From the NCBI GenBank assembly GCA_950106755.1, contig OX467088.1, positions 14,988,001-15,052,000 of the forward strand: a stretch of DNA of 64,000 nt, read 5' to 3'. The notes beneath the pieces are model-generated. The model made no database searches. It saw only the letters and a program-made list of their open reading frames with translations, and had not been told where the DNA came from. The position numbers were made by a program, and so were the translations under genes. Position 1 is the first letter of the stretch; every line of letters begins with the position of its first letter. The DNA is from Climacium dendroides. Its lineage: Eukaryota; Streptophyta; Bryopsida; Hypnales; Climaciaceae. Shown one piece after another: positions 10,915 through 24,704 of this stretch.

Positions 10915-13900
10915 ATATCATTTTCAAATTATTTGTAACAACTTATTTTATGGTCTAAATTGGAAGGCAATGTGTGAGAATTTCAAGAACACATCGTCGA
11001 CTTGCCTTGTACTTTAACACCGGAACAGCAAATCTCATGCATATTGCATCTCAAAATATGCAAGCAAAGAAAATGTATTAGTTGCCAATGCTCCAAGCCT
11101 TCCTTTTCCAGTTGGAAAATGGTAATTCAAGGAAAATACTGTAAAGGCAATGCGTGACAAATTCAACAAAATAGAATTAGGCTTGGCTTGCACTTGAAGG
11201 GCCACAATCATTTCAAACCTCATAGACATTCCACGTAGGAAAAGGAATGCAAGAATACTTGACAAAAGCAAATGTCGCAAGATATCATTTTCAAATTATT
11301 TGTAACAATTTATTTTATGGTCTAAATTGGAAGGCAATGCGTGAGAATTTCAAGAACACATCGTCGCCTTGCCTTGTACTTTAACACCGGAAGTTCAAAT
11401 ATCATAGATATTGCACTTTCAAATATGCAAGCAAAGATTATCTGGAAGTTGCCAATGCTCCAAGCCTTCCTTTTCCATTTGGAAAATGGTAATTCAAGGA
11501 AAATACTGTAAAGGCAATGCGTGACAAATTCAACAAAATAGAATTAGGCTTGCCTTGCACTTGAAGGGCCACAATCATTTCAAACCTCATAGACATTGCA
11601 CGTAGGAAAAGGAAAGCAAGAATACTTGACAAAAGCAAATGACGCACAATATCATTTTCAAATTATTTGTAACAACTTATTTTATGGTCTAAATTGGAAG
11701 GCAATGCGTGAGAATTTCAAGAACACATTGTTGACTTGCCTTGTACTTTAACACCGCAACTTTAAATATCATAGATATTGCATGTTCAAATATGCAAGCA
11801 AAGAAAATGTATTAGTTGCCAATGCTCCAAGCCTTCCTTTTCCAGTTGGAAAATGGTAATTCAAGGAAAATACTGTAAAGGCAATGCGTGACAAATTCAA
11901 CAAAATAGAATTAGGCTTGCCTTGCACTTGAAGGGCCACAATCATTTCAAACCTCATAGACATTGCACGTAGGAAAAGGAATGCAAGAATACTTGACAAA
12001 AGCAAATGTCGCAAGATATCATTTTCAAATTATTTGTAACAACTTATTTTATGGTCTAAATTGGAAGGCAATGCGTGAGAATTTCAAGAACACATCGTCG
12101 CCTTGCCTTGTACTTTAACACCGGAAGTTCAAATATCATAGATATTGCACTTTCAAATATGCAAGCAAAGATTATCTGGAAGTTGCCAATGCTCCAAGCC
12201 TTCCTTTTCCATTTGGAAAATGGTAATTCAAGGAAAATACTGTAAAGGCAATGCGTGACAAATTCAACAAAATAGAATTAGGCTTGCCTTGCACTTGAAG
12301 GGCCACAATCATTTCAAACCTCATAGACATTGCACGTAGGAAAAGGAAAGCAAGAATACTTGACAAAAGCAAATGACGCACAATATCATTTTCAAATTAT
12401 TTGTAACAACTTATTTTATGGTCTAAATTGGAAGGCAATGCGTGAGAATTTCAAGAACACATCGTCGACTTGCCTTGTACTTTAACACCGGAAGTTCAAA
12501 TATCATAGATATTGCACTTTCAAATATGCAAGCAAAGATAATCTGGAAGTTGCCAATGCTCCAAGCCTTCCTTTTCCATTTGGAAAATGGTAATTCAAGG
12601 AAAATACTGTAAAGGCAATGCGTGACAAATTCAACAAAATAGAATTAGGCTTGCCTTGCACTTGAAGGGCCACAATCATTTCAAACCTCATAGACATTGC
12701 ACGTAGGAAAAGGAATGCAAGAATACTTGACAAAAGCAAATGTCGCAAGATATCATTTTCAAATTATTTGTAACAACTTATTTTATGGTCTAAATTGGAA
12801 GGCAATGCGTGAGAATTTCAAGAACACATCGTCGCCTTGCCTTGTACTTTAACACCGGAAGTTCAAATATCATAGATATTGCACTTTCAAATATGCAAGC
12901 AAAGATTATCTGGAAGTTGCCAATGCTCCAAGCCTTCCTTTTCCATTTGGAAAATGGTAATTCAAGGAAAATACTGTAAAGGCAATGCGTGACAAATTCA
13001 ACAAAATAGAATTAGGCTTGCCTTGCACTTGAAGGGCCACAATCATTTCAAACCTCATAGACATTGCACGTAGGAAAAGGAAAGCAAGAATACTTGACAA
13101 AAGCAAATGACGCACAATATCATTTTCAAATTATTTGTAACAACTTATTTTATGGTCTAAATTGGAAGGCAATGCGTGAGAATTTCAAGAACACATTGTT
13201 GACTTGCCTTGTACTTTAACACCGGAACTTCAAATATCATAGATATTGCACGTTCAAATATGCAAGCAAAGATAATCTGTTAGTTGCCAATGCTCCAAGC
13301 CTTCTTTTTCCAGTTGGAAAATGGTAATTCAAGGAAAATACTGTAAAGGCAATGCGTGACAAATTCAACAAAATAGAATTAGGCTTGCCTTGCACTTGAA
13401 GGGCCACAATCATTTCAAACCTCATAGACATTGCACGTAGGAAAAGGAATGCAAGAATACTTGACAAAAGCAAATGACGCAAGATATCATTTTCAAATTA
13501 TTTGTAACAACTTATTTTATGGTCTAAATTGGAAGGCAATGCGTGAGAATTTCAAGAACACATCGTCGCCTTGCCTTGTACTTTAACACCGGAAGTTCAA
13601 ATATCATAGATATTGCACGTTCAAATATGGAAACAAAGAAAATGTATTAGTTGCCAATGCTCCAAGCCTTCCTTTTCCATTTGGAAAATGGTAATTCAAG
13701 GAAAATACTGTAAAGGCAATGCGTGACAAATTCAACAAAATAGAATTAGGCTTGCCTTGCACTTGAAGGGCCACAATCATTTCAAACCTCATAGACATTG
13801 CACGTAGGAAAAGGAATGCAAGAATACTTGACAAAAGCAAATGTCGCAAGATATCATTTTCAAATTATTGTAACAACTTATTTTATGGTCTAAATTGGAA

Positions 13901-14182
13901 GGCAATGCGTGAGAATTTCAAGAACACATCGTCGACTTGCCTTGTACTTTAACACCGGAAGTTCAAATATCATAGATATTGCACTTTCAAATATGCAAGC
14001 AAAGATAATCTGGAAGTTGCCAATGCTCCAAGCCTTCCTTTTCCATTTGGAAAATGGTAATTCAAGGAAAATACTGTAAAGGCAATGCGTGACAAATTCA
14101 ACAAAATAGAATTAGGCTTGCCTTGCACTTGAAGGGCCACAATCATTTCAAACCTCATAGACATTGCACGTAGGAAAAGGAA
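10915..14182 (+). repeat. Nine-monomer duplication, copy 2
   Basis: This is the direct neighbour of copy 1 and carries its private markers in the same order, including the one-base-short monomer now at 13604. I saw no substitution between the copies at the markers I compared. Such near identity points to a very recent event, or to an assembly error that needs excluding. Confidence 0.88.
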
Positions 14183-16157
14183 TGCAAGAATACTTGACAA
14201 AAGCAAATGTCGCAAGATATCATTTTCAAATTATTTGTAACAACTTATTTTATGGTCTAAATTGGAAGGCAATGCGTGAGAATTTCAAGAACACATCGTC
14301 GCCTTGCCTTGTACTTTAACACCGGAAGTTCAAATATCATAGATATTGCACTTTCAAATATGCAAGCAAAGATTATCTGGAAGTTGCCAATGCTCCAAGC
14401 CTTCCTTTTCCATTTGGAAAATGGTAATTCAAGGAAAATACTGTAAAGGCAATGCGTGACAAATTCAACAAAATAGAATTAGGCTTGCCTTGCACTTGAA
14501 GGGCCACAATCATTTCAAACCTCATAGACATTGCACGTAGGAAAAGGAAAGCAAGAATACTTGACAAAAGCAAATGACGCACAATATCATTTTCAAATTA
14601 TTTGTAACAACTTATTTTATGGTCTAAATTGGAAGGCAATGCGTGAGAATTTCAAGAACACATTGTTGACTTGCCTTGTACTTTAACACCGGAACTTCAA
14701 ATATCATAGATATTGCACGTTCAAATATGCAAGCAAAGATAATCTGTTAGTTGCCAATGCTCCAAGCCTTCTTTTTCCAGTTGGAAAATGGTAATTCAAG
14801 GAAAATACTGTAAAGGCAATGCGTGACAAATTCAACAAAATAGAATTAGGCTTGCCTTGCACTTGAAGGGCCACAATCATTTCAAACCTCATAGACATTG
14901 CACGTAGGAAAAGGAATGCAAGAATACTTGACAAAAGCAAATGACGCAAGATATCATTTTCAAATTATTTGTAACAACTTATTTTATGGTCTAAATTGGA
15001 AGGCAATGCGTGAGAATTTCAAGAACACATCGTCGACTTGCCTTGTACTTTAACACCGGAACTTCAAATATCATAGATATTGCACGTTCAAATATGGAAA
15101 CAAAGAAAATGTATTAGTTGCCAATGCTCCAAGCCTTCCTATTCCAGTTGGAAAATGGTAATTCAAGGAAAATACTGTAAAGGCAATGCGTGACAAATTC
15201 AACAAAATAGAATTAGGCTTGCCTTGCACTTGAAGGGCCACAATCATTTCAAACCTCATAGACAATGCACGTAGGAAAAGGAATGCAAGAATACTTGACA
15301 AAAGCAAATGACGCAAGATATCATTTTCAAATTATTTGTAACAACTTATTTTATGGTCTAAATTGGAAGGCAATGCGTGAGAATTTCAAGAACACATCGT
15401 CGACTTGCCTTGTACTTTAACACGGGAACTTCAAATATCATAGATATTGCACGTTCAAATATGGAAACAAAGAAAATGTATTAGTTGCCAATGCTCCAAG
15501 CCTTCCTTTTCCAGTTGGAAAATGGTAATTCAAGGAAAATACTGTAAAGGCAATGCGTGACAAATTCAACAAAATAGAATTAGGCTTGCCTTGCACTTGA
15601 AGGGCCACAATCATTTCAAACCTCATAGACATTGCACGTAGGAAAAGGAATGCAAGAATACTTGACAAAAGCAAATGTCGCAAGATATCATTTTCAAATT
15701 ATTTGTAACAACTTATTTTATGGTCTAAATTGGAAGGCAATGCGTGAGAATTTCAAGAACACATCGTCGCCTTGCCTTGTACTTTAACACCGGAAGTTCA
15801 AATATCATAGATATTGCACTTTCAAATATGCAAGCAAAGATTATCTGGAAGTTGCCAATGCTCCAAGCCTTCCTTTTCCATTTGGAAAATGGTAATTCAA
15901 GGAAAATACTGTAAAGGCAATGCGTGACAAATTCAACAAAATAGAATTAGGCTTGCCTTGCACTTGAAGGGCCACAATCATTTCAAACCTCATAGACATT
16001 GCACGTAGGAAAAGGAAAGCAAGAATACTTGACAAAAGCAAATGACGCACAATATCATTTTCAAATTATTTGTAACAACTTATTTTATGGTCTAAATTGG
16101 AAGGCAATGCGTGAGAATTTCAAGAACACATCGTCGACTTGCCTTGTACTTTAACAC
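13868..16157 (+). repeat. 2,569-bp-offset duplication, copy 1
   Basis: About 2,290 bp match 16437-18726. The left limit is the one-base deletion at about 13867 and the right limit is CACGGGAAC against CACCGGAAC at 16158/18727. The offset equals seven 367-bp monomers. The block overlaps copy 2 of the nine-monomer duplication and contains the trimer block at 14638, so duplications are layered on each other. Confidence 0.82.
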
Positions 16158-16436
16158 GGGAACTTCAAATATCATAGATATTGCACGTTCAAATATGGAA
16201 ACAAAGAAAATGTATTAGTTGCCAATGCTCCAAGCCTTCCTTTTCCATTTGGAAAATGGTAATTCAAGGAAAATACTGTAAAGGCAATGCGTGACAAATT
16301 CAACAAAATAGAATTAGGCTTGCCTTGCACTTGAAGGGCCACAATCATTTCAAACCTCATAGACATTGCACGTAGGAAAAGGAAAGCAAGAATACTTGAC
16401 AAAAGCAAATGACGCACAATATCATTTTCAAATTAT

Positions 16437-18726
16437 TTGTAACAACTTATTTTATGGTCTAAATTGGAAGGCAATGCGTGAGAATTTCAAGAACACATCG
16501 TCGACTTGCCTTGTACTTTAACACCGGAAGTTCAAATATCATAGATATTGCACTTTCAAATATGCAAGCAAAGATAATCTGGAAGTTGCCAATGCTCCAA
16601 GCCTTCCTTTTCCATTTGGAAAATGGTAATTCAAGGAAAATACTGTAAAGGCAATGCGTGACAAATTCAACAAAATAGAATTAGGCTTGCCTTGCACTTG
16701 AAGGGCCACAATCATTTCAAACCTCATAGACATTGCACGTAGGAAAAGGAATGCAAGAATACTTGACAAAAGCAAATGTCGCAAGATATCATTTTCAAAT
16801 TATTTGTAACAACTTATTTTATGGTCTAAATTGGAAGGCAATGCGTGAGAATTTCAAGAACACATCGTCGCCTTGCCTTGTACTTTAACACCGGAAGTTC
16901 AAATATCATAGATATTGCACTTTCAAATATGCAAGCAAAGATTATCTGGAAGTTGCCAATGCTCCAAGCCTTCCTTTTCCATTTGGAAAATGGTAATTCA
17001 AGGAAAATACTGTAAAGGCAATGCGTGACAAATTCAACAAAATAGAATTAGGCTTGCCTTGCACTTGAAGGGCCACAATCATTTCAAACCTCATAGACAT
17101 TGCACGTAGGAAAAGGAAAGCAAGAATACTTGACAAAAGCAAATGACGCACAATATCATTTTCAAATTATTTGTAACAACTTATTTTATGGTCTAAATTG
17201 GAAGGCAATGCGTGAGAATTTCAAGAACACATTGTTGACTTGCCTTGTACTTTAACACCGGAACTTCAAATATCATAGATATTGCACGTTCAAATATGCA
17301 AGCAAAGATAATCTGTTAGTTGCCAATGCTCCAAGCCTTCTTTTTCCAGTTGGAAAATGGTAATTCAAGGAAAATACTGTAAAGGCAATGCGTGACAAAT
17401 TCAACAAAATAGAATTAGGCTTGCCTTGCACTTGAAGGGCCACAATCATTTCAAACCTCATAGACATTGCACGTAGGAAAAGGAATGCAAGAATACTTGA
17501 CAAAAGCAAATGACGCAAGATATCATTTTCAAATTATTTGTAACAACTTATTTTATGGTCTAAATTGGAAGGCAATGCGTGAGAATTTCAAGAACACATC
17601 GTCGACTTGCCTTGTACTTTAACACCGGAACTTCAAATATCATAGATATTGCACGTTCAAATATGGAAACAAAGAAAATGTATTAGTTGCCAATGCTCCA
17701 AGCCTTCCTATTCCAGTTGGAAAATGGTAATTCAAGGAAAATACTGTAAAGGCAATGCGTGACAAATTCAACAAAATAGAATTAGGCTTGCCTTGCACTT
17801 GAAGGGCCACAATCATTTCAAACCTCATAGACAATGCACGTAGGAAAAGGAATGCAAGAATACTTGACAAAAGCAAATGACGCAAGATATCATTTTCAAA
17901 TTATTTGTAACAACTTATTTTATGGTCTAAATTGGAAGGCAATGCGTGAGAATTTCAAGAACACATCGTCGACTTGCCTTGTACTTTAACACGGGAACTT
18001 CAAATATCATAGATATTGCACGTTCAAATATGGAAACAAAGAAAATGTATTAGTTGCCAATGCTCCAAGCCTTCCTTTTCCAGTTGGAAAATGGTAATTC
18101 AAGGAAAATACTGTAAAGGCAATGCGTGACAAATTCAACAAAATAGAATTAGGCTTGCCTTGCACTTGAAGGGCCACAATCATTTCAAACCTCATAGACA
18201 TTGCACGTAGGAAAAGGAATGCAAGAATACTTGACAAAAGCAAATGTCGCAAGATATCATTTTCAAATTATTTGTAACAACTTATTTTATGGTCTAAATT
18301 GGAAGGCAATGCGTGAGAATTTCAAGAACACATCGTCGCCTTGCCTTGTACTTTAACACCGGAAGTTCAAATATCATAGATATTGCACTTTCAAATATGC
18401 AAGCAAAGATTATCTGGAAGTTGCCAATGCTCCAAGCCTTCCTTTTCCATTTGGAAAATGGTAATTCAAGGAAAATACTGTAAAGGCAATGCGTGACAAA
18501 TTCAACAAAATAGAATTAGGCTTGCCTTGCACTTGAAGGGCCACAATCATTTCAAACCTCATAGACATTGCACGTAGGAAAAGGAAAGCAAGAATACTTG
18601 ACAAAAGCAAATGACGCACAATATCATTTTCAAATTATTTGTAACAACTTATTTTATGGTCTAAATTGGAAGGCAATGCGTGAGAATTTCAAGAACACAT
18701 CGTCGACTTGCCTTGTACTTTAACAC
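16437..18726 (+). repeat. 2,569-bp-offset duplication, copy 2
   Basis: It matches 13868-16157. Its first 1,554 bp (16437-17990) match again at 21939-23492 with offset 5,502 bp, which is 15 monomers less the three lost bases of the copies at 20209, 20942 and 21675. One segment is therefore present three times within 10 kb. Confidence 0.8.
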
Positions 18727-19321
18727 CGGAACTTCAAATATCATAGATATTGCACGTTCAAATATGGAAACAAAGAAAATGTATTAGTTGCCAATGCTCC
18801 AAGCCTTCCTATTCCAGTTGGAAAATGGTAATTCAAGGAAAATACTGTAAAGGCAATGCGTGACAAATTCAACAAAATAGAATTAGGCTTGCCTTGCACT
18901 TGAAGGGCCACAATCATTTCAAACCTCATAGACATTGCACGTAGGAAAAGGAATGCAAGAATACTTGACAAAAGCAAATGTCGCAAGATATCATTTTCAA
19001 ATTATTTGTAACAACTTATTTTATGGTCTAAATTGGAAGGCAATGCGTGAGAATTTCAAGAACACATCGTCGCCTTGCCTTGTACTTTAACACCGGAAGT
19101 TCAAATATCATAGATATTGCACTTTCAAATATGCAAGCAAAGATTATCTGGAAGTTGCCAATGCTCCAAGCCTTCCTTTTCCATTTGGAAAATGGTAATT
19201 CAAGGAAAATACTGTAAAGGCAATGCGTGACAAATTCAACAAAATAGAATTAGGCTTGCCTTGCACTTGAAGGGCCACAATCATTTCAAACCTCATAGAC
19301 ATTGCACGTAGGAAAAGGAAA

Positions 19322-19868
19322 GCAAGAATACTTGACAAAAGCAAATGACGCACAATATCATTTTCAAATTATTTGTAACAACTTATTTTATGGTCTAAAT
19401 TGGAAGGCAATGCGTGAGAATTTCAAGAACACATTGTTGACTTGCCTTGTACTTTAACACCGCAAGTTTAAATATCATAGATATTGCATGTTCAAATATG
19501 CAAGCAAAGAAAATGTATTAGTTGCCAATGCTCCAAGCCTTCCTTTTCCAGTTGGAAAATGGTAATTCAAGGAAAATACTGTAAAGGCAATGCGTGACAA
19601 ATTCAACAAAATAGAATTAGGCTTGCCTTGCACTTGAAGGGCCACAATCATTTCAAACCTCATAGACATTGCACGTAGGAAAAGGAATGCAAGAATACTT
19701 GACAAAAGCAAATGACGCAAGATATCATTTTCAAATTATTTGTAACAACTTATTTTATGGTCTAAATCGGAAGGCAATGCGTGAGAATTTCAAGAACACA
19801 TCGTCGACTTGCCTTGTACTTTAACAACGGAACTTCAAATATCATAGATATTGCACGTTCAAATATGC
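19322..19868 (+). repeat. Shared block with 24090-24636 (offset 4,768 bp)
   Basis: The rare marker TCTAAATCGGAAGG at 19768 recurs at 24536 and, by my reading, nowhere else. The flanking 547 bp agree with one difference, CCGCAAGTTT at 19466 against CCGCAACTTT at 24234. The offset is 13 monomers less three bases. Confidence 0.75.
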
Positions 19869-20208
19869 AAACAAAGATAATCTGGAAGTTGCCAATGCTC
19901 CAAGCCTTCCTTTTCCAGTTGGAAAATGGTAATTCAAGGAAAATACTGTAAAGGCAATGCGTGACAAATTCATCAAAATAGAATTAGGCTTGCCTTGCAC
20001 TTGAAGGGCCACAATCATTTCAAACCTCATAGACATTGCACGTAGGAAAAGGAATGCAAGAATACTTGACAAAAGCAAATGACGCAAGATATCATTTTCA
20101 AATTATTTGTAACAACTTATTTTATGGTCTAAATTGGAAGGCAATGCGTGAGAATTTCAAGAACACATCGTCGCCTTGCCTTGTACTTTAACACCGGAAG
20201 TTCAAATA

Positions 20209-22407
20209 TCATAGATATTGCACGTTCAAATATGGAAACAAAGAAAATGTATTAGTTGCCAATGCTCCAAGCCTTCCTTTTCCATTTGGAAAATGGTAAT
20301 TCAAGGAAAATACTGTAAAGGCAATGCGTGACAAATTCAACAAAATAGAATTAGGCTTGCCTTGCACTTGAAGGGCCACAATCATTTCAAACCTCATAGA
20401 CATTGCACGTAGGAAAAGGAATGCAAGAATACTTGACAAAAGCAAATGTCGCAAGATATCATTTTCAAATTATTGTAACAACTTATTTTATGGTCTAAAT
20501 TGGAAGGCAATGCGTGAGAATTTCAAGAACACATCGTCGACTTGCCTTGTACTTTAACACCGGAAGTTCAAATATCATAGATATTGCACTTTCAAATATG
20601 CAAGCAAAGATTATCTGGAAGTTGCCAATGCTCCAAGCCTTCCTTTTCCATTTGGAAAATGGTAATTCAAGGAAAATACTGTAAAGGCAATGCGTGACAA
20701 ATTCAACAAAATAGAATTAGGCTTGCTTTGCACTTGAAGGGCCACAATCATTTCAAACCTCATAGACATTGCACGTAGGAAAAGGAATGCAAGAATACTT
20801 GACAAAAGCAAATGACGCAAGATATCATTTTCAAATTATTTGTAACAACTTATTTTATGGTCTAAATTGGAAGGCAATGCGTGAGAATTTCAAGAACACA
20901 TCGTCGCCTTGCCTTGTACTTTAACACCGGAAGTTCAAATATCATAGATATTGCACGTTCAAATATGGAAACAAAGAAAATGTATTAGTTGCCAATGCTC
21001 CAAGCCTTCCTTTTCCATTTGGAAAATGGTAATTCAAGGAAAATACTGTAAAGGCAATGCGTGACAAATTCAACAAAATAGAATTAGGCTTGCCTTGCAC
21101 TTGAAGGGCCACAATCATTTCAAACCTCATAGACATTGCACGTAGGAAAAGGAATGCAAGAATACTTGACAAAAGCAAATGTCGCAAGATATCATTTTCA
21201 AATTATTGTAACAACTTATTTTATGGTCTAAATTGGAAGGCAATGCGTGAGAATTTCAAGAACACATCGTCGACTTGCCTTGTACTTTAACACCGGAAGT
21301 TCAAATATCATAGATATTGCACTTTCAAATATGCAAGCAAAGATAATCTGGAAGTTGCCAATGCTCCAAGCCTTCCTTTTCCATTTGGAAAATGGTAATT
21401 CAAGGAAAATACTGTAAAGGCAATGCGTGACAAATTCAACAAAATAGAATTAGGCTTGCCTTGCACTTGAAGGGCCACAATCATTTCAAACCTCATAGAC
21501 ATTGCACGTAGGAAAAGGAATGCAAGAATACTTGACAAAAGCAAATGACGCAAGATATCATTTTCAAATTATTTGTAACAACTTATTTTATGGTCTAAAT
21601 TGGAAGGCAATGCGTGAGAATTTCAAGAACACATCGTCGCCTTGCCTTGTACTTTAACACCGGAAGTTCAAATATCATAGATATTGCACGTTCAAATATG
21701 GAAACAAAGAAAATGTATTAGTTGCCAATGCTCCAAGCCTTCCTTTTCCATTTGGAAAATGGTAATTCAAGGAAAATACTGTAAAGGCAATGCGTGACAA
21801 ATTCAACAAAATAGAATTAGGCTTGCCTTGCACTTGAAGGGCCACAATCATTTCAAACCTCATAGACATTGCACGTAGGAAAAGGAATGCAAGAATACTT
21901 GACAAAAGCAAATGTCGCAAGATATCATTTTCAAATTATTGTAACAACTTATTTTATGGTCTAAATTGGAAGGCAATGCGTGAGAATTTCAAGAACACAT
22001 CGTCGACTTGCCTTGTACTTTAACACCGGAAGTTCAAATATCATAGATATTGCACTTTCAAATATGCAAGCAAAGATAATCTGGAAGTTGCCAATGCTCC
22101 AAGCCTTCCTTTTCCATTTGGAAAATGGTAATTCAAGGAAAATACTGTAAAGGCAATGCGTGACAAATTCAACAAAATAGAATTAGGCTTGCCTTGCACT
22201 TGAAGGGCCACAATCATTTCAAACCTCATAGACATTGCACGTAGGAAAAGGAATGCAAGAATACTTGACAAAAGCAAATGTCGCAAGATATCATTTTCAA
22301 ATTATTTGTAACAACTTATTTTATGGTCTAAATTGGAAGGCAATGCGTGAGAATTTCAAGAACACATCGTCGCCTTGCCTTGTACTTTAACACCGGAAGT
22401 TCAAATA
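20209..22407 (+). repeat. 733-bp dimer higher-order repeat, three tandem copies
   Basis: A 366-bp monomer (GGAAACAAAG, CCATTTGG, ATTATTGTAAC) alternates with a 367-bp monomer (ACTTTCAAATATGC, CCATTTGG) at 20209, 20942 and 21675. The first dimer differs in GATTATCTGG and GCTTGCTTTGC. The same dimer type is present singly at 10302 and 13604 inside the nine-monomer duplication. Confidence 0.82.
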
Positions 22408-24704
22408 TCATAGATATTGCACTTTCAAATATGCAAGCAAAGATTATCTGGAAGTTGCCAATGCTCCAAGCCTTCCTTTTCCATTTGGAAAATGGTAATT
22501 CAAGGAAAATACTGTAAAGGCAATGCGTGACAAATTCAACAAAATAGAATTAGGCTTGCCTTGCACTTGAAGGGCCACAATCATTTCAAACCTCATAGAC
22601 ATTGCACGTAGGAAAAGGAAAGCAAGAATACTTGACAAAAGCAAATGACGCACAATATCATTTTCAAATTATTTGTAACAACTTATTTTATGGTCTAAAT
22701 TGGAAGGCAATGCGTGAGAATTTCAAGAACACATTGTTGACTTGCCTTGTACTTTAACACCGGAACTTCAAATATCATAGATATTGCACGTTCAAATATG
22801 CAAGCAAAGATAATCTGTTAGTTGCCAATGCTCCAAGCCTTCTTTTTCCAGTTGGAAAATGGTAATTCAAGGAAAATACTGTAAAGGCAATGCGTGACAA
22901 ATTCAACAAAATAGAATTAGGCTTGCCTTGCACTTGAAGGGCCACAATCATTTCAAACCTCATAGACATTGCACGTAGGAAAAGGAATGCAAGAATACTT
23001 GACAAAAGCAAATGACGCAAGATATCATTTTCAAATTATTTGTAACAACTTATTTTATGGTCTAAATTGGAAGGCAATGCGTGAGAATTTCAAGAACACA
23101 TCGTCGACTTGCCTTGTACTTTAACACCGGAACTTCAAATATCATAGATATTGCACGTTCAAATATGGAAACAAAGAAAATGTATTAGTTGCCAATGCTC
23201 CAAGCCTTCCTATTCCAGTTGGAAAATGGTAATTCAAGGAAAATACTGTAAAGGCAATGCGTGACAAATTCAACAAAATAGAATTAGGCTTGCCTTGCAC
23301 TTGAAGGGCCACAATCATTTCAAACCTCATAGACAATGCACGTAGGAAAAGGAATGCAAGAATACTTGACAAAAGCAAATGACGCAAGATATCATTTTCA
23401 AATTATTTGTAACAACTTATTTTATGGTCTAAATTGGAAGGCAATGCGTGAGAATTTCAAGAACACATCGTCGACTTGCCTTGTACTTTAACGCCGGAAC
23501 ATCAAATCTCATGCATATTGCACGTCAAAATATGCAACCAAAGAAAATGTATTAGTTGCCAATGCTCCAAGCCTTCCTTTTCCAGTTGGAAAATGGTAAT
23601 TCAAGGAAAATACTGTAAAGGCAATGCGTGACAAATTCAACAAAATAGAATTAGGCTTGCCTTGCACTTGAAGGGCCACAATCATTTCAAACCTCATAGA
23701 CATTGCACGTAGGAAAAGGAATGCAAGAATACTTGACAAAAGCAAATGTCGCAAGATATCATTTTCAAATTATTTGTAACAACTTATTTTATGGTCTAAA
23801 TTGGAAGGCAATGCGTGAGAATTTCAAGAACACATCGTCGCCTTGCCTTGTACTTTAACACCGGAAGTTCAAATATCATAGATATTGCACTTTCAAATAT
23901 GCAAGCAAAGATTATCTGGAAGTTGCCAATGCTCCAAGCCTTCCTTTTCCATTTGGAAAATGGTAATTCAAGGAAAATACTGTAAAGGCAATGCGTGACA
24001 AATTCAACAAAATAGAATTAGGCTTGCCTTGCACTTGAAGGGCCACAATCATTTCAAACCTCATAGACATTGCACGTAGGAAAAGGAATGCAAGAATACT
24101 TGACAAAAGCAAATGACGCACAATATCATTTTCAAATTATTTGTAACAACTTATTTTATGGTCTAAATTGGAAGGCAATGCGTGAGAATTTCAAGAACAC
24201 ATTGTTGACTTGCCTTGTACTTTAACACCGCAACTTTAAATATCATAGATATTGCATGTTCAAATATGCAAGCAAAGAAAATGTATTAGTTGCCAATGCT
24301 CCAAGCCTTCCTTTTCCAGTTGGAAAATGGTAATTCAAGGAAAATACTGTAAAGGCAATGCGTGACAAATTCAACAAAATAGAATTAGGCTTGCCTTGCA
24401 CTTGAAGGGCCACAATCATTTCAAACCTCATAGACATTGCACGTAGGAAAAGGAATGCAAGAATACTTGACAAAAGCAAATGACGCAAGATATCATTTTC
24501 AAATTATTTGTAACAACTTATTTTATGGTCTAAATCGGAAGGCAATGCGTGAGAATTTCAAGAACACATCGTCGACTTGCCTTGTACTTTAACAACGGAA
24601 CTTCAAATATCATAGATATTGCACGTTCAAATATGGAAACAAAGATAATCTGGAAGTTGCCAATGCTCCAAGCCTTCCTTTTCCAGTTGGAAAATGGTAA
24701 TTCC

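Noticed and set aside
7613..14182. Assembly artefact explaining the large duplications
   Set aside because: Not fully excluded. The 3,302-bp and 4,035-bp copies are nearly identical, but their ends fall at different monomer positions and older variants nest inside them, as in real duplication. Only spanning reads can settle it.
15420..15430. CENP-B box-like site around ACACGGGAAC
   Set aside because: The CGGG end is present in some monomers, but the TTCG half at the required spacing is not. The known box consensus is not met.
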